NCBI GenBank assembly: GCA_007123465.1
Contig: SKLB01000255.1
Span: 1-12,723, forward strand
Direction of reading: 5' to 3'
DNA length: 12,723 nucleotides
From: Spirochaetales bacterium
GTDB lineage: Bacteria > Spirochaetota > Spirochaetia > DSM-27196 > PWMO01
The first letter of the stretch is position 1, and each line of letters starts with the position of its first letter. Positions 1 through 7,597 of the stretch are shown piece by piece. Under the pieces are notes generated by a model. The model was given only the letters and a program-made list of their open reading frames with translations, was not told the origin of the DNA and did not search any database. Made by a program: the position numbers and the translations under genes.

Positions 1-1902
1 GGAACAACAAACTCGTGTGTAGCTGTTATGGAGGGTGGCGAGCCGATTGTCATCCAGAATGCTGAAGGACAGCGGACGACACCGTCCATGGTAGCCTACA
101 CCGGCAAGGGTGAACGACTGGTGGGGCAGCCGGCTAAGAACCAGATGGTTACCAACCCCGAGCACACCGTTTTCTCGATAAAGCGCTTCATGGGGCGCCG
201 CTACGAAGAGGTCAGTGAAGAAATCGGAATGGTTCCGTATCATATCTCCAAGGATGGCTCTGGAGGACTTCGGGTTGACGTGGCTGATAAGCACTACTCT
301 CCGCCTGAGATCTCGGCTGCTATCCTGCAGAAGATGAAAGAGACCGCCGAGGACTATCTTGGTGAGAAAGTGACCGAGGCCGTTATCACTGTTCCGGCCT
401 ACTTCAACGACTCGCAGCGTCAGGCGACCAAAGACGCAGGACGTATCGCTGGACTCGAAGTAAAGCGCATTGTTAACGAGCCAACCGCGGCGGCGTTGTC
501 CTACGGTTTCGGTAAGGACAAGAAGGAAGAAAGAATCGCCGTCTACGACCTCGGTGGCGGAACCTTCGACATATCGATTCTAGAATTGGGCGACGGCGTG
601 TTCGAAGTGAAATCCACCAACGGCGACACCCATCTCGGTGGTGATAACTTCGATCAGCGGATTATCGACTGGCTTGTATCCAGCTTCAAGAACGATTATG
701 GGATCGACCTCTCCAAAGACCGGATGGCGCTGCAGCGGCTGAAAGAGGCTGCCGAGAAAGCCAAGAAAGAGCTTTCCAGCACCCAGACTACCGATATCAA
801 TTTGCCGTTCATCACGGCGGACTCCTCGGGACCCAAGCATCTGCAGTACTCCCTCAGCCGCTCCAAGTTCGAGCAGATGGTGGCTGACCTGGTTGAGAAG
901 ACCAAGGGGCCGTGTCAGAGCGCACTCAAAGACGCAGGAGCTTCGGCAGGCGATATTGACGAGGTGATACTGGTTGGAGGCTCAACCCGCATGCCGGCGG
1001 TACAGGCGTTGGTAAAGGAGCTGTTCAAGCGGGACCCGCACAAGGGCGTCAATCCTGACGAGGTGGTTGCAATCGGAGCGGCAATCCAGGGTGGTATTCT
1101 GGGTGGCGATGTCAAAGATGTACTGCTGCTGGACGTAACGCCGCTGTCGCTCGGTATCGAGACGCTTGGGGGGGTCTTCACCAAGCTTATTGAGCGCAAT
1201 ACCACTATACCCACACGCAAGAGCCAGATCTTCTCGACCGCCGCCGACGGTCAAACCGCGGTTTCGATTCACGTGCTGCAGGGCGAGCGCGAGATGGCGG
1301 CGCAGAATCGGACCCTCGGCCGGTTCGACCTGGTCGGTATTCCAGCGGCACCGCGCGGTGTTCCTCAAATCGAAGTCTCGTTTGACATCGATGCGAACGG
1401 TATCGTGCACGTCTCGGCCAAGGATCTGGGTACCGGTAAGGAACAGAAGATTCGCATTGAATCTTCATCCGGGCTCTCAGAAGCCGAAATCGAGAAAATG
1501 GTCAAAGAGGCCGATCTACACGCTGAAGAAGACAAGCGCATACGGCAGATGGCCGAAGCGCGTAATGAAGCTGACTCGCTGGTGTATTCCACCGAGAAAT
1601 CACTCAGTGATTACGGCGACAAGCTTCAGGAATCAGACAAGAGTACAATCACTTCCGCGATTGACGATCTCAAGAAGGCGCTGGAGTCAGATGATCTGGA
1701 GCAGATCAAGGCCAAGAGCGAAGCACTGAAGCAGGCGTCCTACAAGCTGGCGGAAGAAGTTTACAAGCACGCTAATCCGCAACAGGGCGGTGAAGCCGGT
1801 GATCAGGGCGATGACGCTGGTGCAGGCGCGCAGCAGGCGTCCGGCGAGAACGTTGAAGATGTTGACTACGAGGTGGTTGACGACGAAGAGAAGACCGACT
1901 AA
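1..1902 (+). CDS. dnaK: Molecular chaperone DnaK (Hsp70), 5' partial
   Basis: ATP-dependent cytosolic Hsp70 chaperone that binds exposed hydrophobic peptides, working with DnaJ and GrpE. The reading frame is already open at base 1, starting in the first phosphate loop (GTTNSC). By comparison with E. coli DnaK about nine residues (roughly MGKIIGIDL) lie outside the window, so the ATG at 28 is internal and not the start. Visible ATPase-domain motifs are NEPTAAALSYGFG, DLGGGTFDIS (window residues 183-192) and EVILVGGSTRMP. The interdomain linker DVLLLDVTPLSLG is at about 373-385. The substrate-binding domain follows, then a Gly/Ala/Gln-rich tail ending in an acidic DVDYEVVDDEEKTD, typical of bacterial DnaK. 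The length is normal with no frameshift. dnaJ follows after 21 nt, so the two are very likely co-transcribed; a heat-shock promoter or grpE would lie upstream, outside the window. Confidence 0.98.
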   Translation, partial: GTTNSCVAVMEGGEPIVIQNAEGQRTTPSMVAYTGKGERLVGQPAKNQMVTNPEHTVFSIKRFMGRRYEEVSEEIGMVPYHISKDGSGGLRVDVADKHYSPPEISAAILQKMKETAEDYLGEKVTEAVITVPAYFNDSQRQATKDAGRIAGLEVKRIVNEPTAAALSYGFGKDKKEERIAVYDLGGGTFDISILELGDGVFEVKSTNGDTHLGGDNFDQRIIDWLVSSFKNDYGIDLSKDRMALQRLKEAAEKAKKELSSTQTTDINLPFITADSSGPKHLQYSLSRSKFEQMVADLVEKTKGPCQSALKDAGASAGDIDEVILVGGSTRMPAVQALVKELFKRDPHKGVNPDEVVAIGAAIQGGILGGDVKDVLLLDVTPLSLGIETLGGVFTKLIERNTTIPTRKSQIFSTAADGQTAVSIHVLQGEREMAAQNRTLGRFDLVGIPAAPRGVPQIEVSFDIDANGIVHVSAKDLGTGKEQKIRIESSSGLSEAEIEKMVKEADLHAEEDKRIRQMAEARNEADSLVYSTEKSLSDYGDKLQESDKSTITSAIDDLKKALESDDLEQIKAKSEALKQASYKLAEEVYKHANPQQGGEAGDQGDDAGAGAQQASGENVEDVDYEVVDDEEKTD

Positions 1903-1910
1903 TTCCGCCG

Positions 1911-1915
1911 AAGGG
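1911..1915 (+). promoter_or_regulatory. Ribosome binding site of dnaJ
   Basis: AAGGG lies 8 nt before the TTG at 1924. It supports the non-ATG start, which gives the canonical DnaJ N-terminus (M-A-K-R-D-Y-Y-E-V-L-G). Confidence 0.75.
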
Positions 1916-1923
1916 TAACAGCG

Positions 1924-3060
1924 TTGGCAAAACGGGACTACTACGAGGTGCTCGGCCTTCAGAAGGGTGCATCCAAGGACGAAATAAAGAAAGCCTACCG
2001 CAAGGTTGCGGTGGCCAACCACCCTGACCGCAATCCCGGAAACAAAGAGGCTGAGGAGCGCTTCAAGGAAGCGACCGAGGCCTACGAAGTGATTGCGGAT
2101 GACAAGAAGCGCCAGGCGTACGACCAGTTCGGGTTTGCCGGTGTCGAGGGTATGGGCGGCAGCCCCGGCGGATTTCAGGACTTCTCGAGCGTCTTTCGCG
2201 ATTTTGAGGACATCTTCGGCGACTTCTCGGGTGTGTTCGATTCCTTCTTCGGCGGCCGCGGTGGAGGCGGCCGCGGCCGTGGGCGCCGCGGCATGAATCG
2301 TGGCGCCGATCTGCGTTACGATCTCGAAATATCCTTCGCCGACGCGGTGTTTGGAACCAAGACCGAGATCAGTTATCGCAGACACACCACGTGTGAAGAG
2401 TGTAAGGGTGTCGGCGGTGAGTCAGGCAGCGGGCGCAAGACCTGCCCAAGTTGTGGCGGTGCAGGTCAGGTTCGACGCAGCTCTGGTTTCTTCTCGATCG
2501 CCTCGACCTGTCCTACCTGCAACGGTGAAGGGACAATCATCGAGAATCCGTGCCGCAAGTGCCGCGGAAGTGGGGTAATCGAGAAGCAGCAAAGGGTCAA
2601 AGTTACCATTCCGGCCGGTATTGATAACGGTAAGCGAATCAGTATAGCCGGTCAGGGTGATGTTGGACCCGGTGGAGGGCCCGCGGGCGATCTCTACGTA
2701 ATGGTACGTGTTCAACCGCACGATTACTTTGAGCGCCACGGTAACGATATCTACTGCATCATCCCGATCAGCATCACACAGGCGGCGCTCGGAGCAGAGA
2801 TCAGCGTTCCGACGCTCGATGAGAAACGGGCCAAAGTCAAGATTCCAGCGGGAACCCAGAACGATCGTGTGCTGAGGCTCAAGAACGAAGGGGTTCCATA
2901 CCTTCAGGATCCATCGCGCCGTGGAGACATGTACATCAAGATTCGTGTCAACATCCCCAGCAAGCTTTCGGGCAAAGCCAAAACACTGCTGCGCGAGCTG
3001 GCGCAGGTTGAAGGTGAGAACGGTAGTCCGCAGCCGGTTAACCTTGCTGAGATCAAGTGA
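1924..3060 (+). CDS. dnaJ: Co-chaperone DnaJ (Hsp40, class A)
   Basis: J-domain co-chaperone that delivers unfolded clients to DnaK and stimulates its ATPase. All class A parts are present in 378 aa. The J domain (1-70) has the HPD motif at 33-35. A Gly/Phe-rich linker follows (about 75-120), unusually rich in Arg-Gly near its end. Four zinc-binding CxxCxGxG repeats start at about residues 157 (CEECKGVG), 174 (CPSCGGAG), 196 (CPTCNGEG) and 210 (CRKCRGSG). The C-terminal peptide-binding and dimerisation region completes it. The start is TTG, chosen because of the AAGGG site and the standard N-terminus. It lies 21 nt after dnaK, the usual operon order. No terminator is visible in the 45 nt that follow. 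Confidence 0.98.
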   Translation: MAKRDYYEVLGLQKGASKDEIKKAYRKVAVANHPDRNPGNKEAEERFKEATEAYEVIADDKKRQAYDQFGFAGVEGMGGSPGGFQDFSSVFRDFEDIFGDFSGVFDSFFGGRGGGGRGRGRRGMNRGADLRYDLEISFADAVFGTKTEISYRRHTTCEECKGVGGESGSGRKTCPSCGGAGQVRRSSGFFSIASTCPTCNGEGTIIENPCRKCRGSGVIEKQQRVKVTIPAGIDNGKRISIAGQGDVGPGGGPAGDLYVMVRVQPHDYFERHGNDIYCIIPISITQAALGAEISVPTLDEKRAKVKIPAGTQNDRVLRLKNEGVPYLQDPSRRGDMYIKIRVNIPSKLSGKAKTLLRELAQVEGENGSPQPVNLAEIK

Positions 3061-3105
3061 TCGAAAGCTCTTAATCCGGACGGCAAATAGCTCGATAATG
3101 CAAGC

Positions 3106-3639
3106 GTGACCCCTCGCGCATACGCAAAAAGCAAACGACGTCGCAAAATCAGTGACCGCCGGTTTCTATCCGGCATGATCGGCAGATTCCTGGCCTCGGT
3201 TTTGCTGGCACTGGTGGTCTTTTCAGCAGCTGCTGCACTCTACTACTGGATCGCTTTCAGCGTCGGGCAGGACGTGGCGGGCGAGTATCTGGTTGTCTAT
3301 CGGCAGTACGCCCGCACGCGTGAGGTTGAAATAGACAGTCGGCGTATCGAGCAGCGGTTCTACGAGGTTGAAGCTGAACAGCCTGCGCGCCGCTGGGAGA
3401 TCATCCTGCCGGCAATCCTGCTGAACAATCTGTTGCTGCTGGCAGTCTTGTCGGCACTTGCGGTGTGGTACGCCAGACGGATTTCGGGGCCATTACATCG
3501 CATTTCCAGCGAGATAAACCGCGTGCTGGCCGGCGAGTATGGAATCCGCGTGCGCCTGCGAAGCAACGATGAGTTTCAGGATCTCGCCGCACTGATCAAT
3601 CGGCTGATCATACGAATCGACGAAGAGAGCCGCGAATGA
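3106..3639 (+). CDS. Small two-pass membrane protein with a HAMP domain and no output domain
   Basis: 177 aa inner-membrane protein, not assignable to a named gene. It has a basic cytoplasmic N-terminus (KSKRRRK at 9-15), a first membrane helix at about 25-49, a short external segment of about 48 residues rich in charged residues, a second helix at about 98-121, then a HAMP-like module at 122-175. HAMP hallmarks seen are RRISGPLHRI with the conserved proline (P129) and NDEFQDL (154-160), and the heptad character of two amphipathic helices. HAMP domains normally relay a signal to a kinase, cyclase or methyl-accepting domain, but this protein stops right after HAMP (IDEESRE). No output domain is found in other frames downstream, so a frameshift is unlikely. 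The GTG at 3106 is the first possible start after an in-frame stop and has no clear Shine-Dalgarno; an ATG at 3175 (residue 24) is a possible alternative. The next gene overlaps it by 4 nt (ATGA). Confidence 0.8.
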   Translation: MTPRAYAKSKRRRKISDRRFLSGMIGRFLASVLLALVVFSAAAALYYWIAFSVGQDVAGEYLVVYRQYARTREVEIDSRRIEQRFYEVEAEQPARRWEIILPAILLNNLLLLAVLSALAVWYARRISGPLHRISSEINRVLAGEYGIRVRLRSNDEFQDLAALINRLIIRIDEESRE

Positions 3640-4058
3640 ACAAGAATCTGGCCTGGTTGATGTCTGTTGCTCTGATGGTTATCGCGCCGGTGGCGTCTTC
3701 TGCTCCGGCACGTGCACGGCCGCTGCACCCTGAACAGCACTTTGACGTGACTATGTACCGCGAGAGCGACGGCTGGATCATCGCAGATACCAGCGGTGAC
3801 GGAAACACCGACTACGCACTGAAGCTCGATCAGGATCTCAAGAAAGAAATGGAAGTCATCGATTTCAACAAGGACGGATCGATGGATAACTTCTATTTCT
3901 ATCGTCGCGACGCACGGATACGCGAGGAGATCGATACCAATCACAACGGCCGCATCGATCTCTGGATCCATATCGAGGGCGGCGTATACATTGTGCGCTA
4001 TGAACGCGATACCAACCACGATGGACACATCGACCTGGTGAAGCGTTTTGTCGAGTGA
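3636..4058 (+). CDS. Secreted protein with four DxDxDG calcium-loop-like repeats
   Basis: 140 aa, no recognised gene name. A signal peptide is visible at 1-23: MNKN, a hydrophobic core LAWLMSVALMVIAPVA, then an SSA-type cleavage site. The protein should therefore be exported to the periplasm or surface; there is no lipobox cysteine. The mature part carries four calcium-loop-like motifs: DTSGDGNTD (51-59), DFNKDGSMD (76-84), DTNHNGRID (100-108) and DTNHDGHID (125-133). Their starts are 25, 24 and 25 residues apart, giving a regular tandem array. Acidic positions 1, 3 or 5, Gly 6 and Asp 9 match EF-hand or dockerin-like loops, so Ca2+ binding is inferred. The ATG overlaps the stop of the HAMP gene (ATGA), with GAAGAGAG upstream as a plausible ribosome site. 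Tight coupling suggests a role related to the HAMP protein, but no function is proven. Confidence 0.82.
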   Translation: MNKNLAWLMSVALMVIAPVASSAPARARPLHPEQHFDVTMYRESDGWIIADTSGDGNTDYALKLDQDLKKEMEVIDFNKDGSMDNFYFYRRDARIREEIDTNHNGRIDLWIHIEGGVYIVRYERDTNHDGHIDLVKRFVE

Positions 4059-4798
4059 TGAAGCAGCAGAGTTACGCAGGCTTTCATGCCATAAGCGCTA
4101 TTCTGGCGTCAGAAGCGGTTTCCGGAACACTCTACCTGCACGGCCACGGTAAGCGGCTGCAGCAGCTGGAAATGCAGGCTCAACAGGCGCGCGTGCAGGT
4201 GGAGCATGTTGACCGTGCACGGATCGAGAAGCTCGGCGGCCCGGCTGCGCGCGGGGCGGTTCTGATCGCGGCGTCTGCTGCCGGTTCTCGCCTGAGCCTG
4301 GAAGACGCGCTGAAGGATCTCTGCGACGCTGACGCACAGCAGGCTCTTGTGCTGGTTCTCGATCACATCACCGATCCGCAGAATCTTGGAGCGATCCTGC
4401 GCTCGGCTGATCAATTTGGCGTTGACTTTGTGGTGCTTCCGCAGCGTCGCAGCGTGGGGCTGAGCGATGCGGTGTTGAGGACCTCTTCCGGGGCGGCGGC
4501 AACGGTGCGGATGGTTGACGTCGCCAATCTGGCGCGGGCCCTGCAACACCTCAAGTCCGCGGACTTCTGGATCTACGGGGCGGACATGCAGGGAAATCCG
4601 GTGGACGCGGAACGCCTGGACGGACGAGTAGCGCTGGTGCTGGGCAGCGAAGGAAGCGGCCTCAGTCGGCTGGTCAGAGAGCAGTGTGATGTGGTGGTGC
4701 GCATTCCCACCGGCGGTACGGTAGACTCACTGAACGTGAGTGTTTCCGCCGGGGTCTTTCTCTACGAGATCACGCGGCAGCAACGGCGCTTTCGCTGA
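4058..4798 (+). CDS. rlmB: 23S rRNA (guanosine-2'-O-)-methyltransferase RlmB-type (SpoU family)
   Basis: SPOUT-class enzyme that transfers a methyl group from S-adenosylmethionine to a ribose 2'-O in rRNA; by family this is the 23S Gm2251-type position. The 246 aa comprise a short N-terminal RNA-binding domain (opening YAGFHAISAIL) and a C-terminal knotted SpoU domain. Motif 1 is DHITDPQNLGAILRSADQFG (102-121, with N109 and R115). Motif 2 is LVLGSEGSGL (194-203, E198). Motif 3 is IPTGGTVDSLNVSVSAG (216-232), with Thr where Met is common after IP. ATG at 4058 shares one base with the preceding stop (TGATG); a GTG at 4055 just upstream gives one extra Met and cannot be excluded. It is the last gene of the three-gene overlapping chain and converges with purD. 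TrmH-type tRNA methylation is possible but the layout fits RlmB better. Confidence 0.9.
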   Translation: MKQQSYAGFHAISAILASEAVSGTLYLHGHGKRLQQLEMQAQQARVQVEHVDRARIEKLGGPAARGAVLIAASAAGSRLSLEDALKDLCDADAQQALVLVLDHITDPQNLGAILRSADQFGVDFVVLPQRRSVGLSDAVLRTSSGAAATVRMVDVANLARALQHLKSADFWIYGADMQGNPVDAERLDGRVALVLGSEGSGLSRLVREQCDVVVRIPTGGTVDSLNVSVSAGVFLYEITRQQRRFR

Positions 4799-4819
4799 AA
4801 TAGTGTGCCCGGACCGGCC

Positions 4820-6064
4820 TCAGGGCCCGAAGATCTTGCCGCCGATGTCGAGGCGGTACCACGCACCGTTGAAGCGTACCTGCGGTGCTGCGGCGTATGC
4901 GGCATTCATAGCGTCGAGGTGTTCGCGTCCGATACCTACCACAGTGAAACAGCGTCCGCTACCGGTGTAGAGTACGCCGTCACGTTCGGTGGTGGCCGTG
5001 TGATAGAGTTGAATCGAGTCGGTTTCGGGCAGGGCCTCTACTGGGATACCCGTCTTGTACTTGGCGGGATAGCCGTCGGCAGCGATAACGATTCCTACCG
5101 CACTTTTCTGGGACACTTCAATGGGAAAGTCCGCCAGCTTGCCGCGCACCATCGCTTCGGACAGGCTGCCGAAATCACACTTGATCAGAGGCAGCAGCAC
5201 CTGCGCTTCGGGGTCTCCAAAGCGCAAGTTGAACTCCAGCGTCATCGGGCCGTCCTCGGTCACCATGATGCCGAAGTAGAGTACACCGATGAACGAGAGC
5301 GCCTCTTTGCGCAGGGCTTCAAAGGTCGGCTCGACTATGCGGCTCTTGATTTGCTGCCACGCTTCGGTCTCAAGCCAGGGTACCGGGCAGACGGCACCCA
5401 TGCCCCCGGTGTTTGGCCCCTTGCTACCGTCGTGCGCTTTTTTGTAGTCGGCGCAGCAGGGCAGCAGGCAGTAGTCGGTAGCGTCGGTCAGCGCGAATAC
5501 CGATACCTCGTAGCCGACCAGGTGCTGTTCAACCACCAGCGAATCGTCGGCCAGTACGTTGCGCCCAAACGCGATCAGCTCCTCGGTGTCGTCTGACTCC
5601 AGGACCCCTTTCCCGGCGGCAAGCCCGCTCTTCTTGAGTACCACACGCTGCTTTCGGCTGCGTATATACTCTTCGAAGGCCGCCACTTGCGTAAATGTCT
5701 GCCCCGCGGCGGTTGGAATCTGATTGCGCTGCATGAACTCCTTGGAGAACGCCTTACTCGACTCGAGCAGAGCAGTCTTTCTGGCGGGGCCAACGCAATC
5801 GATTTGTTGTTCAGCCAGCAGATCGGCAACCCCGGCGGCCAGCGGTTCTTCCGATCCAATAAACACCAGGTTGATATCCTGCTCGCGGCAGGCACGCAGC
5901 ACCGCCTGGGGATCGGTGTGATCAAGGTCGGTCAGGTTGGAGGCAAGCGCGGCGGTGCCGGCGTTGCCCGGGGCAACGAACAGTCCGGAAATGCGCCGGC
6001 TCAGTGCAAAACGGGCGGTGATGGCGTGTTCACGTGCGCCGTTGCCCAGTACGAGAACTCTCAC
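4820..6064 (-). CDS. purD: Phosphoribosylamine-glycine ligase (GAR synthetase)
   Basis: Second step of de novo purine synthesis: ATP + phosphoribosylamine + glycine to GAR. It is an ATP-grasp enzyme of 414 aa, close to the family's usual length. The N-terminal motif is LVLGNGAREHA (4-14). SGLAAGKGV (146-154) is the ATP-grasp loop. DYKKAHDGSKGPNTGGMG (206-223) and EFNLRFGDPEAQ (277-288) are the most conserved family signatures and include metal and nucleotide ligands. The C-terminal domain shows the usual VGIVIAADGYP. The GTG start overlaps the purN stop by 4 nt (GTGA), indicating translational coupling. It is the last gene of the tatD-purFMND operon, ending 21 nt from the rlmB stop on the opposite strand. 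Confidence 0.97.
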   Translation of the reverse strand: MRVLVLGNGAREHAITARFALSRRISGLFVAPGNAGTAALASNLTDLDHTDPQAVLRACREQDINLVFIGSEEPLAAGVADLLAEQQIDCVGPARKTALLESSKAFSKEFMQRNQIPTAAGQTFTQVAAFEEYIRSRKQRVVLKKSGLAAGKGVLESDDTEELIAFGRNVLADDSLVVEQHLVGYEVSVFALTDATDYCLLPCCADYKKAHDGSKGPNTGGMGAVCPVPWLETEAWQQIKSRIVEPTFEALRKEALSFIGVLYFGIMVTEDGPMTLEFNLRFGDPEAQVLLPLIKCDFGSLSEAMVRGKLADFPIEVSQKSAVGIVIAADGYPAKYKTGIPVEALPETDSIQLYHTATTERDGVLYTGSGRCFTVVGIGREHLDAMNAAYAAAPQVRFNGAWYRLDIGGKIFGP

Positions 6065-6651
6065 TGACTGCCTCCATCGTGGTTGCCTTGCGCGGCGTTA
6101 TCGAGAAATCGACGGATTACGGTTGGGAACCATCGATGTTCAAGCTCGTGTATCCGTTGCTCTATCTGTTGCAGTGACTCCCCGCCCGTGCGCCGAAAAG
6201 ATTTCTGCAGGATCACCGGACCGGTATCCAGTCCGTAATCAACGTAGTGAATCGTTATTCCCAGTTCATTATCACCACTACGGTAGCTGGTTTCAATAGA
6301 GCCGCAACCCGGGTATTTGGGCAGAAGCGACGGATGGACGTTCAGGATAGGCCCATTGAAGGAATCGATGAAATCTGCACTCAAGAGTCGCATGAACCCG
6401 GCCAGTGCCAACAGCTTAACACCGCGCTGCTGCACAATCGAAAGAATCTCCTGTTCGGCCTGCTCTCGAGCGCGCCCGCTGTAGCGAACCACGTAGGAGG
6501 CAATGCCGAGACGGCGCGAACGCTGCAGGACGGCGGCGTTCGGTCTATCGCACACAAGACAGGCAACGCGGTGAGCGGTCCCGCCCAGATGCGCAGCGAT
6601 GGCTTCAAAATTGCTGCCGCTGCCGGACGCAAAGACTGCAAGATCAGCCAT
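6061..6651 (-). CDS. purN: Phosphoribosylglycinamide formyltransferase (GART)
   Basis: Third pathway step: transfers a formyl group from 10-formyl-tetrahydrofolate to GAR, giving FGAR. The 196 aa match the normal PurN length. The phosphate-binding loop is ASGSGSNF (8-15). The catalytic triad is visible as N104 and H106 in ILNVHPSLLP and D142 in YGLDTGPV. The reading frame is open further upstream to 6903, but that extension is out-of-family sequence lying inside purM. The ATG at 6651 gives the standard N-terminus MADLAVFASG, and the gene overlaps the end of purM by 8 nt (ATGGCTGA), so coupled translation is likely. The stretch after the catalytic loop (KYPGCGSIETSYRSG) differs from the proteobacterial form but keeps the fold's motifs. 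Confidence 0.96.
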   Translation of the reverse strand: MADLAVFASGSGSNFEAIAAHLGGTAHRVACLVCDRPNAAVLQRSRRLGIASYVVRYSGRAREQAEQEILSIVQQRGVKLLALAGFMRLLSADFIDSFNGPILNVHPSLLPKYPGCGSIETSYRSGDNELGITIHYVDYGLDTGPVILQKSFRRTGGESLQQIEQRIHELEHRWFPTVIRRFLDNAAQGNHDGGSQ

Positions 6652-7597
6652 CGGCCACGCTACCGATGCGCAGCAGGCCGATGTCGTGTGCTGCGGCAAA
6701 TGCACAGACCTGCTCCAATGAATCGGCGCTGACAACCAACGCCAGTCCGATACCCATGTTGAACACCCGGCGCATCTCTGATGGCTGCAGCGTCCCGTGC
6801 TGAGCCACCTCAGCAAAGATCGCGGGCAACGGCCAGTCCCAGTCGAGCGAGGCAGCCACCCCATCGGGCAGGATGCGCGCGATGTTTGCGTCCAGACCGC
6901 CACCGGTGATGTGTGCTGCAGCCAGCACAGCGTCCAGTGTCCGCAGCAGCCTCATCTCACGGGCGTAGATGAGCGTTGGCGTCAGCGCCTCGTTCCAGAG
7001 CGAGCGCGGCAGCACCTTACGCGCCAGGCTGAAACCGTTTGAGTGTAGCCCCGACGATGGGATGCCCAGAATCGCGTCGCCACGCTGAATGCGGTCACGC
7101 TGCGGCAATTGGCGGCTTCGTTCCACAACGCCTACGGCGAATCCGGCCAGGTCAACATCCCGCGGACCGTACATATCGGGCATCTCGGCGGTTTCACCGC
7201 CGGCGAGGGTGCAACCGGCGATTTCACAACCGCGAACGACACCCTGCACCAGCGGATGCAAAATCGATTCATCGATTGCGCCGCAGGCGATGTAGTCGAG
7301 AAACAGCAACGGCTCTGCGCCGCATACCAGTAAGTCGTTGACGCACATCGCTACCAGGTCGACGCCGACGCTGTCCCAGATGCCAAGTTTTGCGGCCAGC
7401 AACAGCTTGGTTCCAACTCCATCGGTAGTCGACAGAAGGATTGGTTCGTGGTAGCCGCTCACATCCAGCGCAACGCCGCCGGCAAATCCGCCAAGCGTTG
7501 TTGCAACAGCCGGGGAATTGATCGAGCCGATGAAGCGTGCGAAGCGGTCACCGCGTTCGATATCGACACCGGAATCACGATAGGTGCGTGGTTTCAT
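6644..7597 (-). CDS. purM: Phosphoribosylformylglycinamidine cyclo-ligase (AIR synthetase)
   Basis: Fifth pathway step: ATP-dependent closure of FGAM to aminoimidazole ribotide (AIR). The 317 aa are slightly shorter than the usual roughly 340-350. Motifs are LSTTDGVGTK (55-64), VNDLLVCGAEP (86-96), LAGGETAEMPDMY (131-143), SGLHSNGFSLAR (182-193), HITGGGLDANI (229-239) and FNMGIG (279-284). The frame is open to 7627, but the ATG at 7597 is preferred. It has AGGGA 7 nt upstream, overlaps the purF stop as ATGA, and starts with the family-like MKPRTYRDSGVDI. The FGAM synthetase genes (purL, purQ, purS) that would supply its substrate are not in the window. Confidence 0.96.
   Translation of the reverse strand: MKPRTYRDSGVDIERGDRFARFIGSINSPAVATTLGGFAGGVALDVSGYHEPILLSTTDGVGTKLLLAAKLGIWDSVGVDLVAMCVNDLLVCGAEPLLFLDYIACGAIDESILHPLVQGVVRGCEIAGCTLAGGETAEMPDMYGPRDVDLAGFAVGVVERSRQLPQRDRIQRGDAILGIPSSGLHSNGFSLARKVLPRSLWNEALTPTLIYAREMRLLRTLDAVLAAAHITGGGLDANIARILPDGVAASLDWDWPLPAIFAEVAQHGTLQPSEMRRVFNMGIGLALVVSADSLEQVCAFAAAHDIGLLRIGSVADG

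Noticed and set aside
1687..2385. Long open frame antisense to the dnaK-dnaJ junction (232 codons)
   Set aside because: It is a shadow of two well-supported genes in GC-rich DNA, with no recognisable motif and no ribosome site noted.
4799..4830. GC-rich dyad (GGCC-TCAG-GGCC) at the rlmB/purD convergence as a bidirectional terminator
   Set aside because: The stem is only 4 bp, overlaps the end of purD and has no T-run on either side.
4805..5596. Long open frame antisense to purD (263 codons)
   Set aside because: The opposite strand is unmistakably PurD with all motifs; the antisense protein is compositionally odd and matches no family I recognise.
6652..6903. 84-residue N-terminal extension of the purN frame
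   Set aside because: It lies wholly inside purM in another frame, has no PurN similarity, and the ATG at 6651 gives a complete normal-length enzyme.
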